Below are positions 34,092 to 46,839 of a DNA stretch of 64,000 nt, one piece after another (the first letter of the stretch is position 1; each line of letters opens with the position of its first letter). Under the pieces are notes generated by a model. That model worked only from the letters and a program-made list of their open reading frames with translations. It had not been told where the DNA came from and made no database searches. This stretch comes from Abelmoschus esculentus (Eukaryota; Streptophyta; Magnoliopsida; Malvales; Malvaceae): positions 11,932,001 through 11,996,000 of the forward strand of contig JAUCBN010000038.1 of assembly GCA_035048815.1 (NCBI GenBank), read 5' to 3'. A program made the translations under genes and the position numbers.

Positions 34092-35270
34092 TCATCCTCC
34101 ATCAAGTTTAATTGTTTTGCCTTGCATTGGTGTCCCAGAATAATTTTTTTCTCCATATTTGAAGCATAGATTATGTGTTCTTCTATATTCCACCAATGTC
34201 TGCCTTGTGTTCTGGGGTAAAGCAGTTGGTTTCTGGACTGGTTGAACATTCTGCATCCTCTGATTGTTGCTTTGTTGGACATATCCCATAGGTCTACTAG
34301 AATACCTCTGCTTCCTAGCTTCAAGCTCCATTGATAACTCATATAACTTAGCCTGTCTACAAGCTTCATACACTGAAGTAGGATTATGCACTCTCACTTT
34401 ATGCCTTAATTCCTCCTTCAAACCACTAACAAAGCTTGACACAAAATAGCTCTCATTGAGTGTTGCATTATGTAGTAGCATATGAGGCTTTAACTCTTCA
34501 AACTTCTCCTGATAATCTTCCACTGAACCTTTCTGCATCAGCTTATTAAACTCCTCTATAATATCAGTACAGGTCTTGTCAGAGAACCTATGACACAAGT
34601 CTGCCTTGAATTCTTGCCATGTGACTCTATGCTTCTACATTATATACCTATCAAACCACACTTCTGCTTTTCCATCAAGGTACATAGCAGCCATTTCAAG
34701 TTTTTGGTTTTCTGGTACTGAACAAATGGCAAAATATTTGTCACATTTTCTTAACCAACTTCTCGGGTTCTCCCCTTCAAACATTTAGAGCTCAATTTTT
34801 GGTTTAAGGTTAAATTGGTTCCAGTTAACCCCATAGGTTATCTTCTCTGTTTTACAAGGTTCCTGTAACAATGACACATCAACCTTCCCTGACCACTGAG
34901 ACGCCATTTTAGTTTTATCAGGAGTCAAGATAACAGTTTCAGGTTTTTGAGCTAATACTCCTGGTTCATCTAACCTTACTGCATACCTTTCCTTATCGTC
35001 AATAACAGTAACTTGAACCTTCTGCTTACCTTCAATTTTTGTTGAAGCCCTGATAGGGTCCTTCGCAGGTGTATCTGAATCTCCATTTCCAATTTCTCTG
35101 GTTAGCAAGCCGATGATTTTCTACAAGTCCGCTTGAGTTTCTTCCATGCGCGACTCCATTTGCTCCAGGCGTGACATCAGAACACTCTTATCAGTCTTTA
35201 TCTCCTCTATTTGACATTGGATACTGCTTAGATCTACATTATCCGCCATCGTCTGTATTTTTTTTGGTTT
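34092..35270 (-). pseudogene. Chromovirus gag with degenerate zinc knuckle
   Basis: 34785-35108 is the N-terminal part. After a stop, 34092-34598 carries the retrotransposon gag domain (VEDYQEKFEELKPHML, FVSGLKEELRHKV) and ends in CFKYGEKNYSG, where the second zinc-knuckle cysteine has become tyrosine and the frame shifts. Intervening sequence (34600-34785) still encodes ENPRSWL-type gag wording but with stops. Gag forms the particle. Confidence 0.85.
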
Positions 35271-35297
35271 TTCCAGTTTTGTTGGATCTGTAACCTG

Positions 35298-35310
35298 GCT
35301 CTGATACCAA
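35298..35310 (-). other. Primer-binding site of the chromovirus
   Basis: Reverse complement TTGGTATCAGAGC, two bases inside the 5' LTR, the tRNA-Met type. Confidence 0.9.
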
Positions 35311-35312
35311 TT

Positions 35313-35776
35313 TGTTATGATTAGATTTGGTTTTAGGATGATTTAAAAAGGATTTTAGAGAATAGAAGAAAAGATATGAGAGAATAGATTGAAATAAGGT
35401 AAAAGAAGAGAGTTATCTGTATTTTTATTCATGATTTTTCTTCCCATTACATCTTCCATATTTGTATTACCCTAGCTCACAAGGACAATTGGTCTAACAG
35501 ATTCTCAACAGAAATTGAAATAACAATTATTGAATTAAAAACAAAAAGGACATTAACGATAGTAGCTTCCAGAATATCTTCAAATGTTTTCCATCCATAC
35601 TCAAACGATGTCGTTCCCTTTGTTACTGTACGATGTCGTATCATTCAGCTGAGTGGAATTCTTAATTCCCAAATTGCCTTCGATCTTCCCCATTTCCATC
35701 AGCCCTAATTTCCCCCATTTCCTTCAGCCCTAATTTCTTCCTTCTTTTCAGCCCTAATTCGCCTGACAACATAACA
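35313..35776 (-). repeat. 5' LTR of the chromovirus (464 bp)
   Basis: Same sequence as 30600-31065 apart from about 18 substitutions and a 2-bp deletion. Followed by the target duplication CATGA at 35777-35781. Confidence 0.95.
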
Positions 35777-37883
35777 CATGACGATATTTGTTTTAACTTT
35801 GATGATTAAATTGAACTATAACGTCTTCTTTTTGAATCTTTGACTCTATCTACATAATACAAATACATATATCATACTTTCTATTGATAATATCTAAAAT
35901 TAATATGTAAATGAATATTATTACCTTGAAGTGAGCAGGAATTCAGATTAAGTATCGTAAATTATTGTCAAAAATAGAAGTATGTACTAGGCATATGACT
36001 GTAGCAGCATCATATACACCAATATCAACATTCAATCATTTTATATACAGGCTTGGTAGATCACTCCATATTAAGCGAGGACAAAATTTTGCCTCCTCGG
36101 TCTACAAAAGTGTGTTTTAAATTAAATTAGTATTTTATTATTTTTAAATAATAAATTATAAATTATAAAAAAATATCAATTATCATCAATAATTTTGTTT
36201 TTCATAATGCGAGAATCTCAAAATCTTAATGCAATTCTTTTTTCAATAATTTTGCAAAAAAAAAAAAAACTAAATCGTTATGTCAATCGACTAACAAAAT
36301 TTCAATACTTTTTAATATTCCATTTAAAAATAACTCATATATAAAAAATTCATTCCCTAATACTTAATTCCACAATAATTTTTATCAATAAACTCACAAA
36401 CATCATAATCTAAAGACTCAAAAACCGTAACCTTCAATCTTTCAAAATCTATGAGTGATTCTTCTTTCGGGGCTCTAAAAAAATCACATGACTTCACAAT
36501 TTTGCTTGCTTTGCTGGAAATGAAGAGGTTGAAGAATGTTTGGGTGTATCTAGGGATATATTCGGTTCGGGTTCGGTTTAATTCGGTAAGTTATTTTAGT
36601 AACCATCAGTTTTCGGTTCGGTAAACCTCGGTTTTTCCATATTAACATTAATTTTTAAAATTTTGTATTTTATCTTGACAAAATAGTTTTATTTTATGAC
36701 TTTTAAACATTAAAAGATAAAAATTTTGAGATATTTTTCATAAATATTTATTAAAAACTTATTTTTAAGTAAAAAAATAAAAAATACAAATACATCTATA
36801 GTATTTTAAATATAAAATATATATTTTTACCTTATAAAAATAATTAAAAATCAATTAAAAAATCAAATTCGATTTAATTCGATTAACTGTGGTTAACCAT
36901 GATTCATAAATTTATGAATCATAATACCTCAGTTTGGTTTGATTTTTGGTTTTACGGTTAACCATACTCTAGTTGCATGTTCTCAAAATCAACCTACCTA
37001 TTTACAGGAAATTAGAAACCCTAACTTAATATATGAATATTGGTCGACGAATACATGAAAATTGTCGAGCATATATTTTCAAATAGACGTATGTTTCAAA
37101 CATTACGACTGTCGTTACCCACATGAAACTCGTCGTTATCCACATGCTTGGAATGTTCAATTTAAAATTAAGTTAATCAGATGATTAAGTTTTTAAATAG
37201 ATACTTAAAAATATAGAACTCGTCGTTAACACGAGTTTTATTAAAAAAAATAATATTTGTTTCTAAACTCGTGTGTACCGTAAATTCACTGGAACAGTGT
37301 TAATTCGGAAAATATAGAATTTTAAGTGCCATTTTGAGGAATTTAGGATATATGAGTGCTAATTATTCGCCCCAAAATCCATGCATGCTTTCAAAACCAT
37401 GCGTTTAAAAAGAAATTAACATTTGCACCTTTTCTCTACACTGATACATACAGACCATAAATTTCAGCACATTTGATGTTAAGCCGAAAAGCAGCGAGCA
37501 AAGCTTGTGATCATCATTTTCTCAAGAAAACCAGATTCCTTCTAAGAAATTTATCCTAGAAATACTAATACCGTATAACGTACATGCCAAACACCTATAG
37601 ATGGCCGGGACAATACATAAGCATTTAACCTTTGACAAAGTACAGTTAGAACCAAAATAAGAACATAAGAAACAGGAGAGATAATATATCAATCAGATTC
37701 CTTAATATCTTCTAATTCCAAGAACCCAAAACAGATACAAGATGCATGCTCCTATCATGAAACGAAAAAACTGACTGCTACAACGGCAAGTGAGAGATCT
37801 AAACATGTTAGGCAGGGAGGCATTCTCTTCGGACTAAAAGGTAGGAAAGAAACTAAAAAGGCACCTCGGTATCCTGGTTGCAT
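35777..37883. other. AT-rich intergenic DNA and probable 3' UTR of the methyltransferase gene
   Basis: No recognised coding region. 36570-36960 has repeated TTCGGTTCGG-type wording and a 24-bp perfect palindrome at 36899-36922. 37040-37240 has three stretches of ACTCGTCGTTA or its near forms. The last few hundred bases before 37883 are likely the 3' UTR of the gene to the right, since they are less AT-biased, but I cannot place the poly(A) site. Confidence 0.5.
36899..36922. repeat. 24-bp perfect palindrome
   Basis: ATGATTCATAAA followed by its reverse complement with no spacer. It lies inside a stretch with TTCGGTTCGG and GGTTAACC motifs that may be a degraded DNA-transposon remnant. Confidence 0.8.
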
Positions 37884-40800
37884 TTATAAACAAGTTGCTA
37901 ATTTCTCCGTGGGTGCAGCAGGAGATCTATGGGAAAGTGTCCTGTGGATGGCTTTGATAGTACTTGGAGTAGTTCTACAACAACCTCCAACAAGCGAAGC
38001 CCCAATTTCGCACCATTTGTTTACGTAAGAGACGAAATCTTCATCCTTGACTCCTGTATTTTGCTGTAACAAAAAGAATGATGCAGAGTTTCAGACCATT
38101 AAGGCACCACTTTAACACTGGAACAAATTAATTACTGAAAAATCGGTATACTTCAGCTTCCTTTTTTCCAATTTCCTTTATGCTTAGGTCGTTCCTTTAT
38201 TTTCCTTAAAGCCAAATGATTTTTTTTATTAAGTGTATTTTAAAGTTGCAGAACTATCAAGACACAAATCGGGCTTGAAAATTAAGATTTCACCTATCCT
38301 TCTGTCAGAAACCAAACACTGCAAACAACTTTAAGTGGTAGCAGGTCATTTCATGTCGCTAAGTTCAGAATTAGCAATCAATAGGTGTTTTTTGATATCA
38401 TGTTGGAAAACAGCTTAAAAATACAGGGAATATTTTTCTTTAATGACACCCTTTTGGTTCAAATAAGATGTTCCTACAGATTACAGACCGTTTTTCATAA
38501 ACGGGATATTTCATGCATCGTCTAGAGAGAAAAAAGAACATAAACTTACCACCCATTCCTTCTGATCAGCATCATACCTCTCGCCACTATTGGGATAAAT
38601 AACAATTGGTTTGGTAGTGACCTGCACAAATTATTAACCAAATAAGTTGGTTGAATCCATCAAAATTCCTAAACTACAACATTACAGGAACAAATTCCTT
38701 CAACACAATAATAATAAAAAAAAACTAAAAGAAAAAGGAGACAGTTAATTGCTAAACCATATCCAACAAAAAGGTGAAACAGTGTGTAATTTTTAATCTA
38801 GAACGGCTATTAACAAAATAGCAAAACCAAAACCTTCTTAATTTTTATAATCAGATCCTGAATAAATCTAGGAGGCGTGCAGTTGATTCCAACAGCAACA
38901 ACTTGTTTGCAGGATTCTGCAATTGATGCACACTGAAGCAAAGAATCACCGCTAACTACATTGACACCATCTTTTGAGTTGAAAGTAAACCAGGCAGGAA
39001 TCTTTAAGTGCTCTTCCTCTAAGAGTTCAGCATAAGCCTACATGAAGAACGTCCAACATCTTAATATTAAATAAATTAAACAACAAAGTAGACATAGAGC
39101 ACTGGATCACTAACACCTTACTAACCAGTTCAGGGAACATTTAGGCCATGCAAGACATGAAATTTAATATGTTGTTTTAGTTCCTCACACACTTCTTACT
39201 TTTATCTTAAGGGAAATGATTTCATTTGGAATCAAATATTCAACCTTACCTGTGCTTCTATCTTGTTTGGAATTGTTTCAAATGCTATTAGGTCAGGACC
39301 TGCTCCTGCCAGGACCTGAACCCTTCTGCGATGAAATTCTTTCAAAGCTTTTACTGTAATTGCATCACCATAGTCTCCACTGGTATAGAGAATATAACAA
39401 CAAAAAAGGATACATGTAATATGTACTAAATTGAATGATTTTCCTTTACACAAAAAGATAACAGATTGACGCAGATATCCTAAAAGCAAGAGACTGGATT
39501 TGGATTAAACATTACTTAATAACATTTACATAGATGATTGACACACCTGTACTCAGAACCATCAGCCAAATACGCCCCATAGCTGCCTACAGAGGCTGCA
39601 ACTAAGATTGGACGCCTTTTTAGTACCTTACCATCACCAATTCCATCACTAGAACTTTTACATCTTTCATAATACATTTGCCTCGCCTCAAGAGCAATTT
39701 CCACACTTTTTTTAAGCAATGATTCACTTTGTTCTCTGGAAAAGCCTTTCGCTTCGAACCCCTGAATCGTGGCCTGTTAAAGATACATAAATTTGCATCA
39801 GTTGGCAAATGAGAGAGAGAGAGAGAGATGTTATATCTGATACCTGATAGGATGCTGTGATAATAATATCTGCCCCAGCTTCGAGGTAGTCAAGGTGTAC
39901 CTGCTCAAAATAGTTTGGTAAATGATCTAGAGAAGCACTCTAAACATCACATACTGTCGATTTAATACCACGATACTTTTAACAGGTGCTGCAAAGTGAA
40001 AGGTGACAGAAACACTAGAAATTCAATGAATGTAGTTATTTGTTATGAAAAACTAAACTGCAAAAGTTTTCAATGAAATGGTGTTACAGTGACATCAATA
40101 TTCACAAAAATCATGGAAAATATAATCTGGCCAGACAAATCAATCAACTTAACAAGTGCAAAAACGAGAAGCAATCACATGGCTTGCTTGTTCAGCACCT
40201 CAACTTTTACCATCAATACATTATGGTATAATCTTGTTTATTTTGACCCTGCATACTTGTATAGTTTGATTATCTTGAAATTCTGTCAAATAAAATGAAC
40301 CTAGGTTTATCTCAGTCAAATTTATATATAAACCAATAAAACTCAAAGCTGAATCGTGACCAATAACCCTTAAATGCCACTGACCTGACTCACCAGATAA
40401 AAACTGGACCACCTCAACAGTGTGGTCCAGTGTTCTCTCTCTCCACACACAACATATCTTTTTCAACTTTTATAACCAGATCATAATTCAGTTCAACATG
40501 AAATAAATTATAACGCCAGTCCAATTGTCCAATTTCTCAAAGATCTCCACCAACCATTCCTCTTTCAGTGATATCCTATCTCCTCCTTGCCTTAAAAATA
40601 AAAACTTTCTTGTATTCACGCAAAACCAGTTCCTAGCTTCCAAGTTCATACTATAAACCACCTTGAATTGTATATAAGATATAATAAAAAAATCAAGGTT
40701 CAAAAAACTAATTTTGAAAGAGAGAAAATTACGGAGCGAATAAGGTGAGGAGAAGTGAGGAGGCATTTGGCACTCCAGAGGGGATCGTTGAGGTCAGCAC

Positions 40801-40912
40801 CGTGGCGTTCCAGCTCCGTCGCCAGTCCACCATCGATAACTGCGGCGCCTCCCGTTTGGCGAAGGAACTCCTTCATCAACGACGGCGTCGCCGGGATGTT
40901 GAAAGCCTCCAT
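37884..40912 (-). CDS. HMT2: Homocysteine S-methyltransferase, HMT2-like, seven exons
   Basis: Spliced gene. Exons (minus-strand order): 40733-40912, 39844-39900, 39547-39773, 39250-39379, 38834-39037, 38550-38621, 37884-38063. All six introns are GT-AG; the total is 349 codons plus TAA. Homocysteine S-methyltransferases transfer a methyl group from S-methylmethionine to homocysteine, giving methionine (cytosolic methylmethionine cycle). Landmarks: GGAAVIDGGLATELERHGAD (residues 21-40), HLDYLEAGAD in exon 2, AASVGSYGAYLADGSEY in exon 3, AFETIPNK in exon 4, GINCTPP (Cys251) in exon 5, YPNSGE in exon 6 and GGCCRTTP (Cys318-319) in exon 7. The three cysteines are the zinc ligands. The wording is closest to Arabidopsis HMT2 as I remember it. 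Length is normal for the family (about 325-350). The start codon has no in-frame rival upstream that adds conserved sequence. No break is seen, so it is probably functional. Confidence 0.95.
39811..39828. repeat. (GA)9 microsatellite in intron 2 of the methyltransferase
   Basis: Nine GA units, read as CT on the gene's strand, 16 bases after the donor site of a 70-bp intron, so the repeat makes up about a quarter of the intron. It could serve as a length marker. Confidence 0.95.
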
Positions 40913-41200
40913 TTCTTCGTTGAATTAAACCGTAGAGGATTACCGGAACGTCTCGCCCTTTTCTCTTTTTGAGTGCTTCGTTGGAACCTTGAGATATTTT
41001 CTTCACAAAAGACACCGGAGATATTTGGATGACTTCGAGCTCGAACTCGCTTTTGCAGACCTACTTTTAGTTTTAGAGAACCCACATTTTTACTCTTTCA
41101 CCCCTATAATTTTTCGATATTACAATATCTACTATTCATTTTTTAAAAATTTTTATATTCAAAGTTCGTAGCAATCCATAATTTTACTTTTTCATAAGAA
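40913..41200 (-). promoter_or_regulatory. Probable 5' UTR and promoter side of the methyltransferase gene
   Basis: On the minus strand this lies directly upstream of the ATG at 40912. 40913-41080 is less AT-rich and likely transcribed leader. A TTATAG stretch near 41104 could be a weak TATA element. No recognised regulatory motif is certain. Confidence 0.35.
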
Positions 41201-44200
41201 TGTCTAAATTCACTTGAAATTTTAAATTTAAATTTTTAATTTAAAATTATAAAACTTAAGCTCTTATCATTAATTCTAAACATTAAATTTTAACGGTTAA
41301 AATATAAATTTTTAAACTTTAAACTCAAGCTAACCACTTAACTTTAAATTAAACCCGTTTATATAAAAAAAATTCAGTCAATACATAGAATATATTTTCT
41401 ATTCGGATTATTACTACACGTAATACTTATCGAAAAAATCTTTAAAACTTATATTATTAATAGTTTAAGTTACTAGTTCTATCGACTTACAAGGTTCAAA
41501 CTCTAATATATTAATTGAAAATCCGAATCTAATATTAAAAAAATTATTATCGAAACAACAATGGTTATCTTAATTTGATTTGGTTCAATTACAATATTAA
41601 AATTTAAAATTTTAATCTTATTTAAAATATCTAATGCTTCTTTTCACTAAACTAAAATGATTGTTTCTAATTTTTATAATTATTTATGACAAATAATTTT
41701 AATCTATTAATTTCAATTAATACGATCTTCTTGATAAAATCGTAATTGCAGAACTAGTCGGATTATAAGTTTTATTATTATTCAATTACTCAATTATGAT
41801 TTATTTTTTAATTTCTATAATATTTTATATTTAAATTATTTTTAATTGAAAAAATATAATTAATTGAAATTTGAAAATAAATGAATGTATACACATAACC
41901 ATGCGTATCACGAGTTGATTAATTGTTGAAAGACCACGTTAATAACGATATTAATTTAATAAATTTTTTAAGTTTAGACGTCACTTTCTTAAATCTTTTC
42001 AAATTCAAATGTGAATTAAAAAAAAGTAACATTTTGTTGAATATTAGTTGAGAGATCTATTTTATATTAAACATAAAATAATTTTAAAATTTATTTTATC
42101 TTAAACATGAAACATTTAAAAATTTATAGTTAATCACAATTATATAAATTTATAACTATAATACAAAAAATTAATAACTAGACTTAATAAAATAAATACT
42201 TAAACAACAAAATTAAATAATAAAATATTGACACGAGATATTATCGTACGATTAAGTGTTATAAAGTCAACATAATTTATCCTAACTTGGGTCCTCCATT
42301 AGTATCATTTTCATCCTCATCTTCCAAGATTTGATGTGTGATAAACAATGACAAGTAATCTCTTCAAGGTAGCTCAAAAGTCTTTGTTCTTATAAGTTGA
42401 GATAATGCTGAGGAAGATTTGTAATAATTTATTTTTAAGAAATTATCAGTTTTAAATTGATTAAATAAAATATATTTTTTCAATTTTAATTGTTTATTTA
42501 CTTTTTAAAATCTTTTAATTTTAAAGTCAATAAAATTAAATCCTAACTCTTTCGATTTTTATAGTTTAATTATTTTTTTAAGATCTTGATCATTCCAAAG
42601 TTAGACAATCTATCACCCTCATGATTTAATATGTTTTGAGTCTAGTGGTGAATGCATGCTTATGGTAAGATACGGATCTATCCTGAACTTTTTAAAATTT
42701 ATATATTTATTTTTAAATTTTTTTAACTTTTATAAATTAATCTTTAAATTTTTATAATATGTAAGATTTATGACCACCCTAAAATTTTAAAAATTTATAT
42801 GTGCCCATCACCTTAAATGAATTTCTGATTAACTTTTAACTGAGTGGTCAATTGTTCAAGTATTAAACACTAATTTAGGGTTATTATTGACTAAGGACTA
42901 TATTAAAAATATTGGAATATAGTTTGGTGATTAAATTATGAAAATTGAAACTATTATAAAAAATGAAAAAATAAAAAGTTGAAGGGCTAACCATGTAATT
43001 AACCCTCCAAGGATAACTCCCGGCGTTATATGGGAGTTGGGGGGTTAAATTTCTTCGAGAAAGTAGAAATTATATCATGAATAAGTCTTATCGTGTGTCC
43101 ATGGATCAACTACTAAAAATCATATGCCTTATCAATTTTTTCAAGTCATATTTTTTTTCAAGTGAATCTTCACTTGAAAAAATTATTTTTAAAATGAATT
43201 AACAGTAAATATGAGTAAAGATTCACTTAGAAAAATGTGACATGAAAAAAATGCTGAGATAGATGTTTTTTAGTGGTTGGTCCATGGATAACGTGGTGAA
43301 ACTTACCCATCATATAATTTTTCTCAAGAAAAAGTTTGTGTAGCTTAAAAGACTAACAATTATTGAGTAAAAGAAATATGAAGATTAAAACACGAAAATC
43401 TACTTGGTTAACCTTTGTAAACTAACTCGCCTCCCCATCGTTTTCTTCCTTTAGCTAATCAAGTAATCACCTCCATTGGAGGTTATTCAACCTTCGACTT
43501 TTCCTTCGATTTATTGATTTTAATTAATTTTTTTCGATCAAAAAAATAAACCTATTGAATTATCATTGGTTTCCATGAAAATTTATAGAAAATCCATATA
43601 CCAAATCTAATGAACCTTAGTTAATTTCCACTGAATCCAAGATTTGTCTTTATTAATTCCATAGCTTATTGTAGATATGAATCTAATTATTGATGTTGAA
43701 TCACCTATATCACCTATATAATTAAATCTAAATAAATAACTAAGAGATAAGAGAATTACTTTCTGAGAATCTTAAAAACTTCAAAAATATTGGTGAGTGT
43801 AGTCAAAATCTTGAGAATAGCTATGTGCATTATCAGTTTTATTTTGTATTGATCGTTACATTGCTAACATATCACAAGGGTTCATTCCATCAAAACAAGG
43901 TGTGTTTGGTAAGCACCGACAAATTTATTACTTTAAAATATTGATTATTGAATCATTGTATTGATTTTGATATCTTGAACTATTGCAATATCAGATTATA
44001 GTTGTTGAATCATTAAATCATAGATATTATCATTGTTATTGGAGTAAATCATCAGACGTTGAATTTAGATAGATATTAGATATAATTAATAATCATATAT
44101 AGTAATTAAATTTAAATTCGAGTATAAAAATATTGCTAAATTTCTTGAGAGGCTTTTAAGAATTGTCAGTTTCTTTAAAATAATTGTTTTTGAAAATAAA

Positions 44201-45100
44201 TAAATAAATAAATAATAAAAACTAAAAGTGGGGAAAATTTTAGATTTTTGAAAATAATAAAATTGATTGGAAAATTGATTTAAAAAAATCTTGGGGAAAC
44301 TTTGAGAAATTTAGGAGTAATTTTAAAAATTTATGTATATGTATAAATATTAAGTATATATTTTATACAACATGTATTTATTTTATTTTATGTATACATC
44401 ATGTATGGAGAAACCCATCACATTGATGTCTTGTTAATCTAGAATCGATAAATTTTGTTGATAATATTGGTTAATTTTATAATGCTAACTCTAATACTTA
44501 TAATGCAGGTTAAAGACAACATCCTTACTTAACTTGGATAAAGCAAGTAGACACTCAATACAATATCCCGCGCCAGACCATATAGAGACAGAACAACAAT
44601 ACTATGCTAACATTCTATCAGAATACCATGCCGTAGAAATCTATAAACACTTTTCATTAAGGGTAAACTTTCAACCAAACAAGGGATCTTACATAATATT
44701 TTAAAAAGAATAACGTAATAGTCTAAATTTTAGAAGCATGAATGAGAAATTTGTAAATCCAACTTGAGTAAATTATTAGTTCACTTAACAATCGAATTCA
44801 ATGTACTTTGCTAAGTGACACTAAAAATATCTAAAATAAAGAGAATATGTAAGGTAATCATTTTGAGGAGTGATAAGCAGTGAGAGGTAGAGATAGCTTC
44901 CAAACAAACAATTATCCAAAATGAAAAGCTCACGCTAGTAGACATGCCAAGGATAAAAAAAAGAAGTTGAAGTAGATGATACCACCGATCATGCCAATGA
45001 ATATGTTAATACCGATGCCAACAATCTTGCCGATAAGAGTGAAAATGATACTAGACCTAATACCAATGATGATAAGTAGACTAATGCCAAACTTAATAGT
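41201..45100. other. AT-rich intergenic DNA with one MITE-like element
   Basis: No conserved protein or RNA found. Long stretches exceed 75% A+T by eye (41200-42250, 42420-42960). The only structured item is the foldback at 43067-43320. From about 44500 the base composition shifts and merges into the Athila relic, whose 5' limit I cannot fix. Confidence 0.55.
43067..43320. mobile_element. Foldback MITE-like element
   Basis: Two imperfect inverted arms of about 100 bp (43067-43170 and 43218-43320) around a 47-bp centre. Shared landmarks, left arm against the reverse complement of the right arm: AAATTATAT, GTCCATGGA, ACTAAAAA and AAGTGAATCTT. The left arm leads into a near-perfect small palindrome, TTTTCAAGTGAA then TC then its complement (43155-43181). 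The 254-bp length and absence of coding fit a MITE. Terminal motif and target duplication are unclear, so the superfamily is not assigned. Confidence 0.75.
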
Positions 45101-45211
45101 AGTAGTTCTTTGACAAAGCCAACAGTGCCATTATATGTTTACTCACCACCATCATTTTCAATAAAACCTCAAAATTAAAAACATGGCCAACAATGTAAAC
45201 GTTTCTTAGTA

Positions 45212-45583
45212 GTGCTTAAGTTACTTTACATTAACATCTCATTGATGGAAGCCCTTAAACAAATGTTCAACTGTGCAAAGTTCATGAAAGACATCTTATC
45301 CAAAGAGAAAAACTTAGGAGAATATGAAACTGTAGTGCTAACTAAAGGATACAATGTTAGGATCCTGAACTGTTTGCCACCAAATTTAAAGGATACAATG
45401 TTAGGATCCTCAACTGTTTGCCACCAAATTTGAAAGATCTAGAGAGTTTCTCTATTCCTTAAACCATTGGCAACAAGTTCATGGGTAAAAACACTATGTG
45501 ATCTCAATGCCAGTATTAATTTGATGCCACTATCATTTTTCAAGAAGCTTGACATATATGCCAGACCTACCACGGTAATATTA
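45212..45583 (+). pseudogene. Athila gag C-terminus and protease start
   Basis: Reads FMKDILSKEKNLGEYETVVL, the conserved end of Athila gag, then after a 44-bp duplication and frame changes the segment around LMPLSFFKKLDIYARPT, just after the protease active site. The reading stops at 45583, where the Copia LTR starts. Confidence 0.8.
45347..45434 (+). repeat. 44-bp direct tandem duplication
   Basis: 45347-45390 and 45391-45434 are identical but for one or two bases (GGATCCTGAAC against GGATCCTCAAC). The insertion of 44 bp shifts the frame of the Athila gag relic. Confidence 0.85.
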
Positions 45584-46744
45584 TGTAGAATTAATGTTTT
45601 GATATAATATTTGAAAAATAGTTTTGGACTAATTTGAAAAGATTTCAAAAATGGTTTTAAGTCCAAACAACTTGAAAATAAGTTTGAGACATTTTCTAAG
45701 AATTGTTAATGTGTTTTAAATGTTTTAAAGAAGCCAATGTACACAAAATGTCCCAAGCATTTCGATACGCTTCACAAGCGTTTCGATACAGTTTGCCTAT
45801 TTTGAAAGGAAATTGTTCAGGCATTTCGGTAAGATTTGTCTCTGGAAAAAATGGTTTCTATATTATAAAGTACAGTTTAGATACGCCTTTATTGAAACGA
45901 GTTTTAGGTATTTCGGTACACCTCCAACAGTCTTTTGAAAACCTTAACAATTTTTTAAACCCCCCAATGACTAGGAGCAGTATCGAAACGGCTTTGGGCT
46001 ATTTCGATACCATAAGCTAAGGGTTTTGATACGCCTTATAGGTGTTTCGTTACTGGTTCTTAAATGAAGGTTCAACGGCTATTTCCCAAAGTAGCAGTAT
46101 CGAAACAACTTCCACAGGTTTTGATACTGCACGCACCAGAAGCACAAATTAACCTTGAAACAAGCTTCAAGCGGCTCCAAATCTATCCCAAAGGTCACCA
46201 ACAGCTAGAAGCTCATTTGGGAGGATAAAAGAAAGCCTCAAGCATCAAGAGAAGACTAATTCTTACATTCTAACAACAATATGATTCAAGAAATGTCTTA
46301 GAGCTTAATTCTCATCTTTTGGGTAGACAACAATTGTGAGCTTAATTATATATGTATGCTCAAGTATCTTAGGATTAGGTGAGAGCTTAGATTGAAAACA
46401 TTAGCCTTATTAGAAGAATTATCAAAGTTTGCTTAGTTTATCACTTTGTTGAGAGGATTCCCAAAGTTTAAGTTGTGAACTTTGGATGCTTGATTTGGGT
46501 TTAAATCAAGGTTTGTAAGGTTCACCCTTTGTCTTCAAAAGGAAGAGATTCTTAGTAAATTTGAGAAATCCTTAGTAGAAAGCTAAATTAGTGTATGTAG
46601 GTGCTTGTTCGAAGGTCGAACCACTCTAAAATCCTTGTGTCCAATTCTTATCTTTTTGCTTCTACAACTAACATCCAAATTGGCATTCTTCCATCACTTG
46701 GAAAGATTAAATCGGTTGTGAATTGAGCCCTATCAATTCTAACA
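45584..46744 (+). repeat. 5' LTR of the truncated Copia element (about 1.16 kb)
   Basis: Starts TGTAGAATTAATG and ends TCTAACA. It is parallel to the solo LTR at 28340-29471 over its whole length, with a richer TTTCGATACG-type cluster at 45755-46130. A primer-site-like TTAGTGTCAGAATG follows from 46746, a worn version of the tRNA-Met site. Confidence 0.8.
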
Positions 46745-46839
46745 ATTAGTGTCAGAATGAGGCTCAACCGATAGTTATTAACATCCTATTGAGAAGATCT
46801 GGCAAGCTCGACCTATTATCGATCAACCGACAATCTATG

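Larger units (their letters stand above)
30600..35776 (-). mobile_element. Complete chromovirus (Ty3/Gypsy) element, Reina-like size, defective
   Basis: Two near-identical LTRs (30600-31065 and 35313-35776) flank gag, protease, RT, integrase and a chromodomain in Gypsy order on the minus strand. The target duplication is perfect: CATGA at 30595-30599 and 35777-35781. The C-terminal chromodomain defines a chromovirus; the 466-bp LTR and 5.2-kb length fit the Reina clade (inference). LTRs differ at about 18 sites plus one 2-bp indel by eye, roughly 4%, mostly C/T or G/A changes. The RNase H region is missing and frames are broken, so it cannot move on its own. Confidence 0.95.

Noticed and set aside
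40745..41171. Plus-strand ORFs overlapping exon 1 of the methyltransferase
   Set aside because: Antisense shadows of the exon and its leader.
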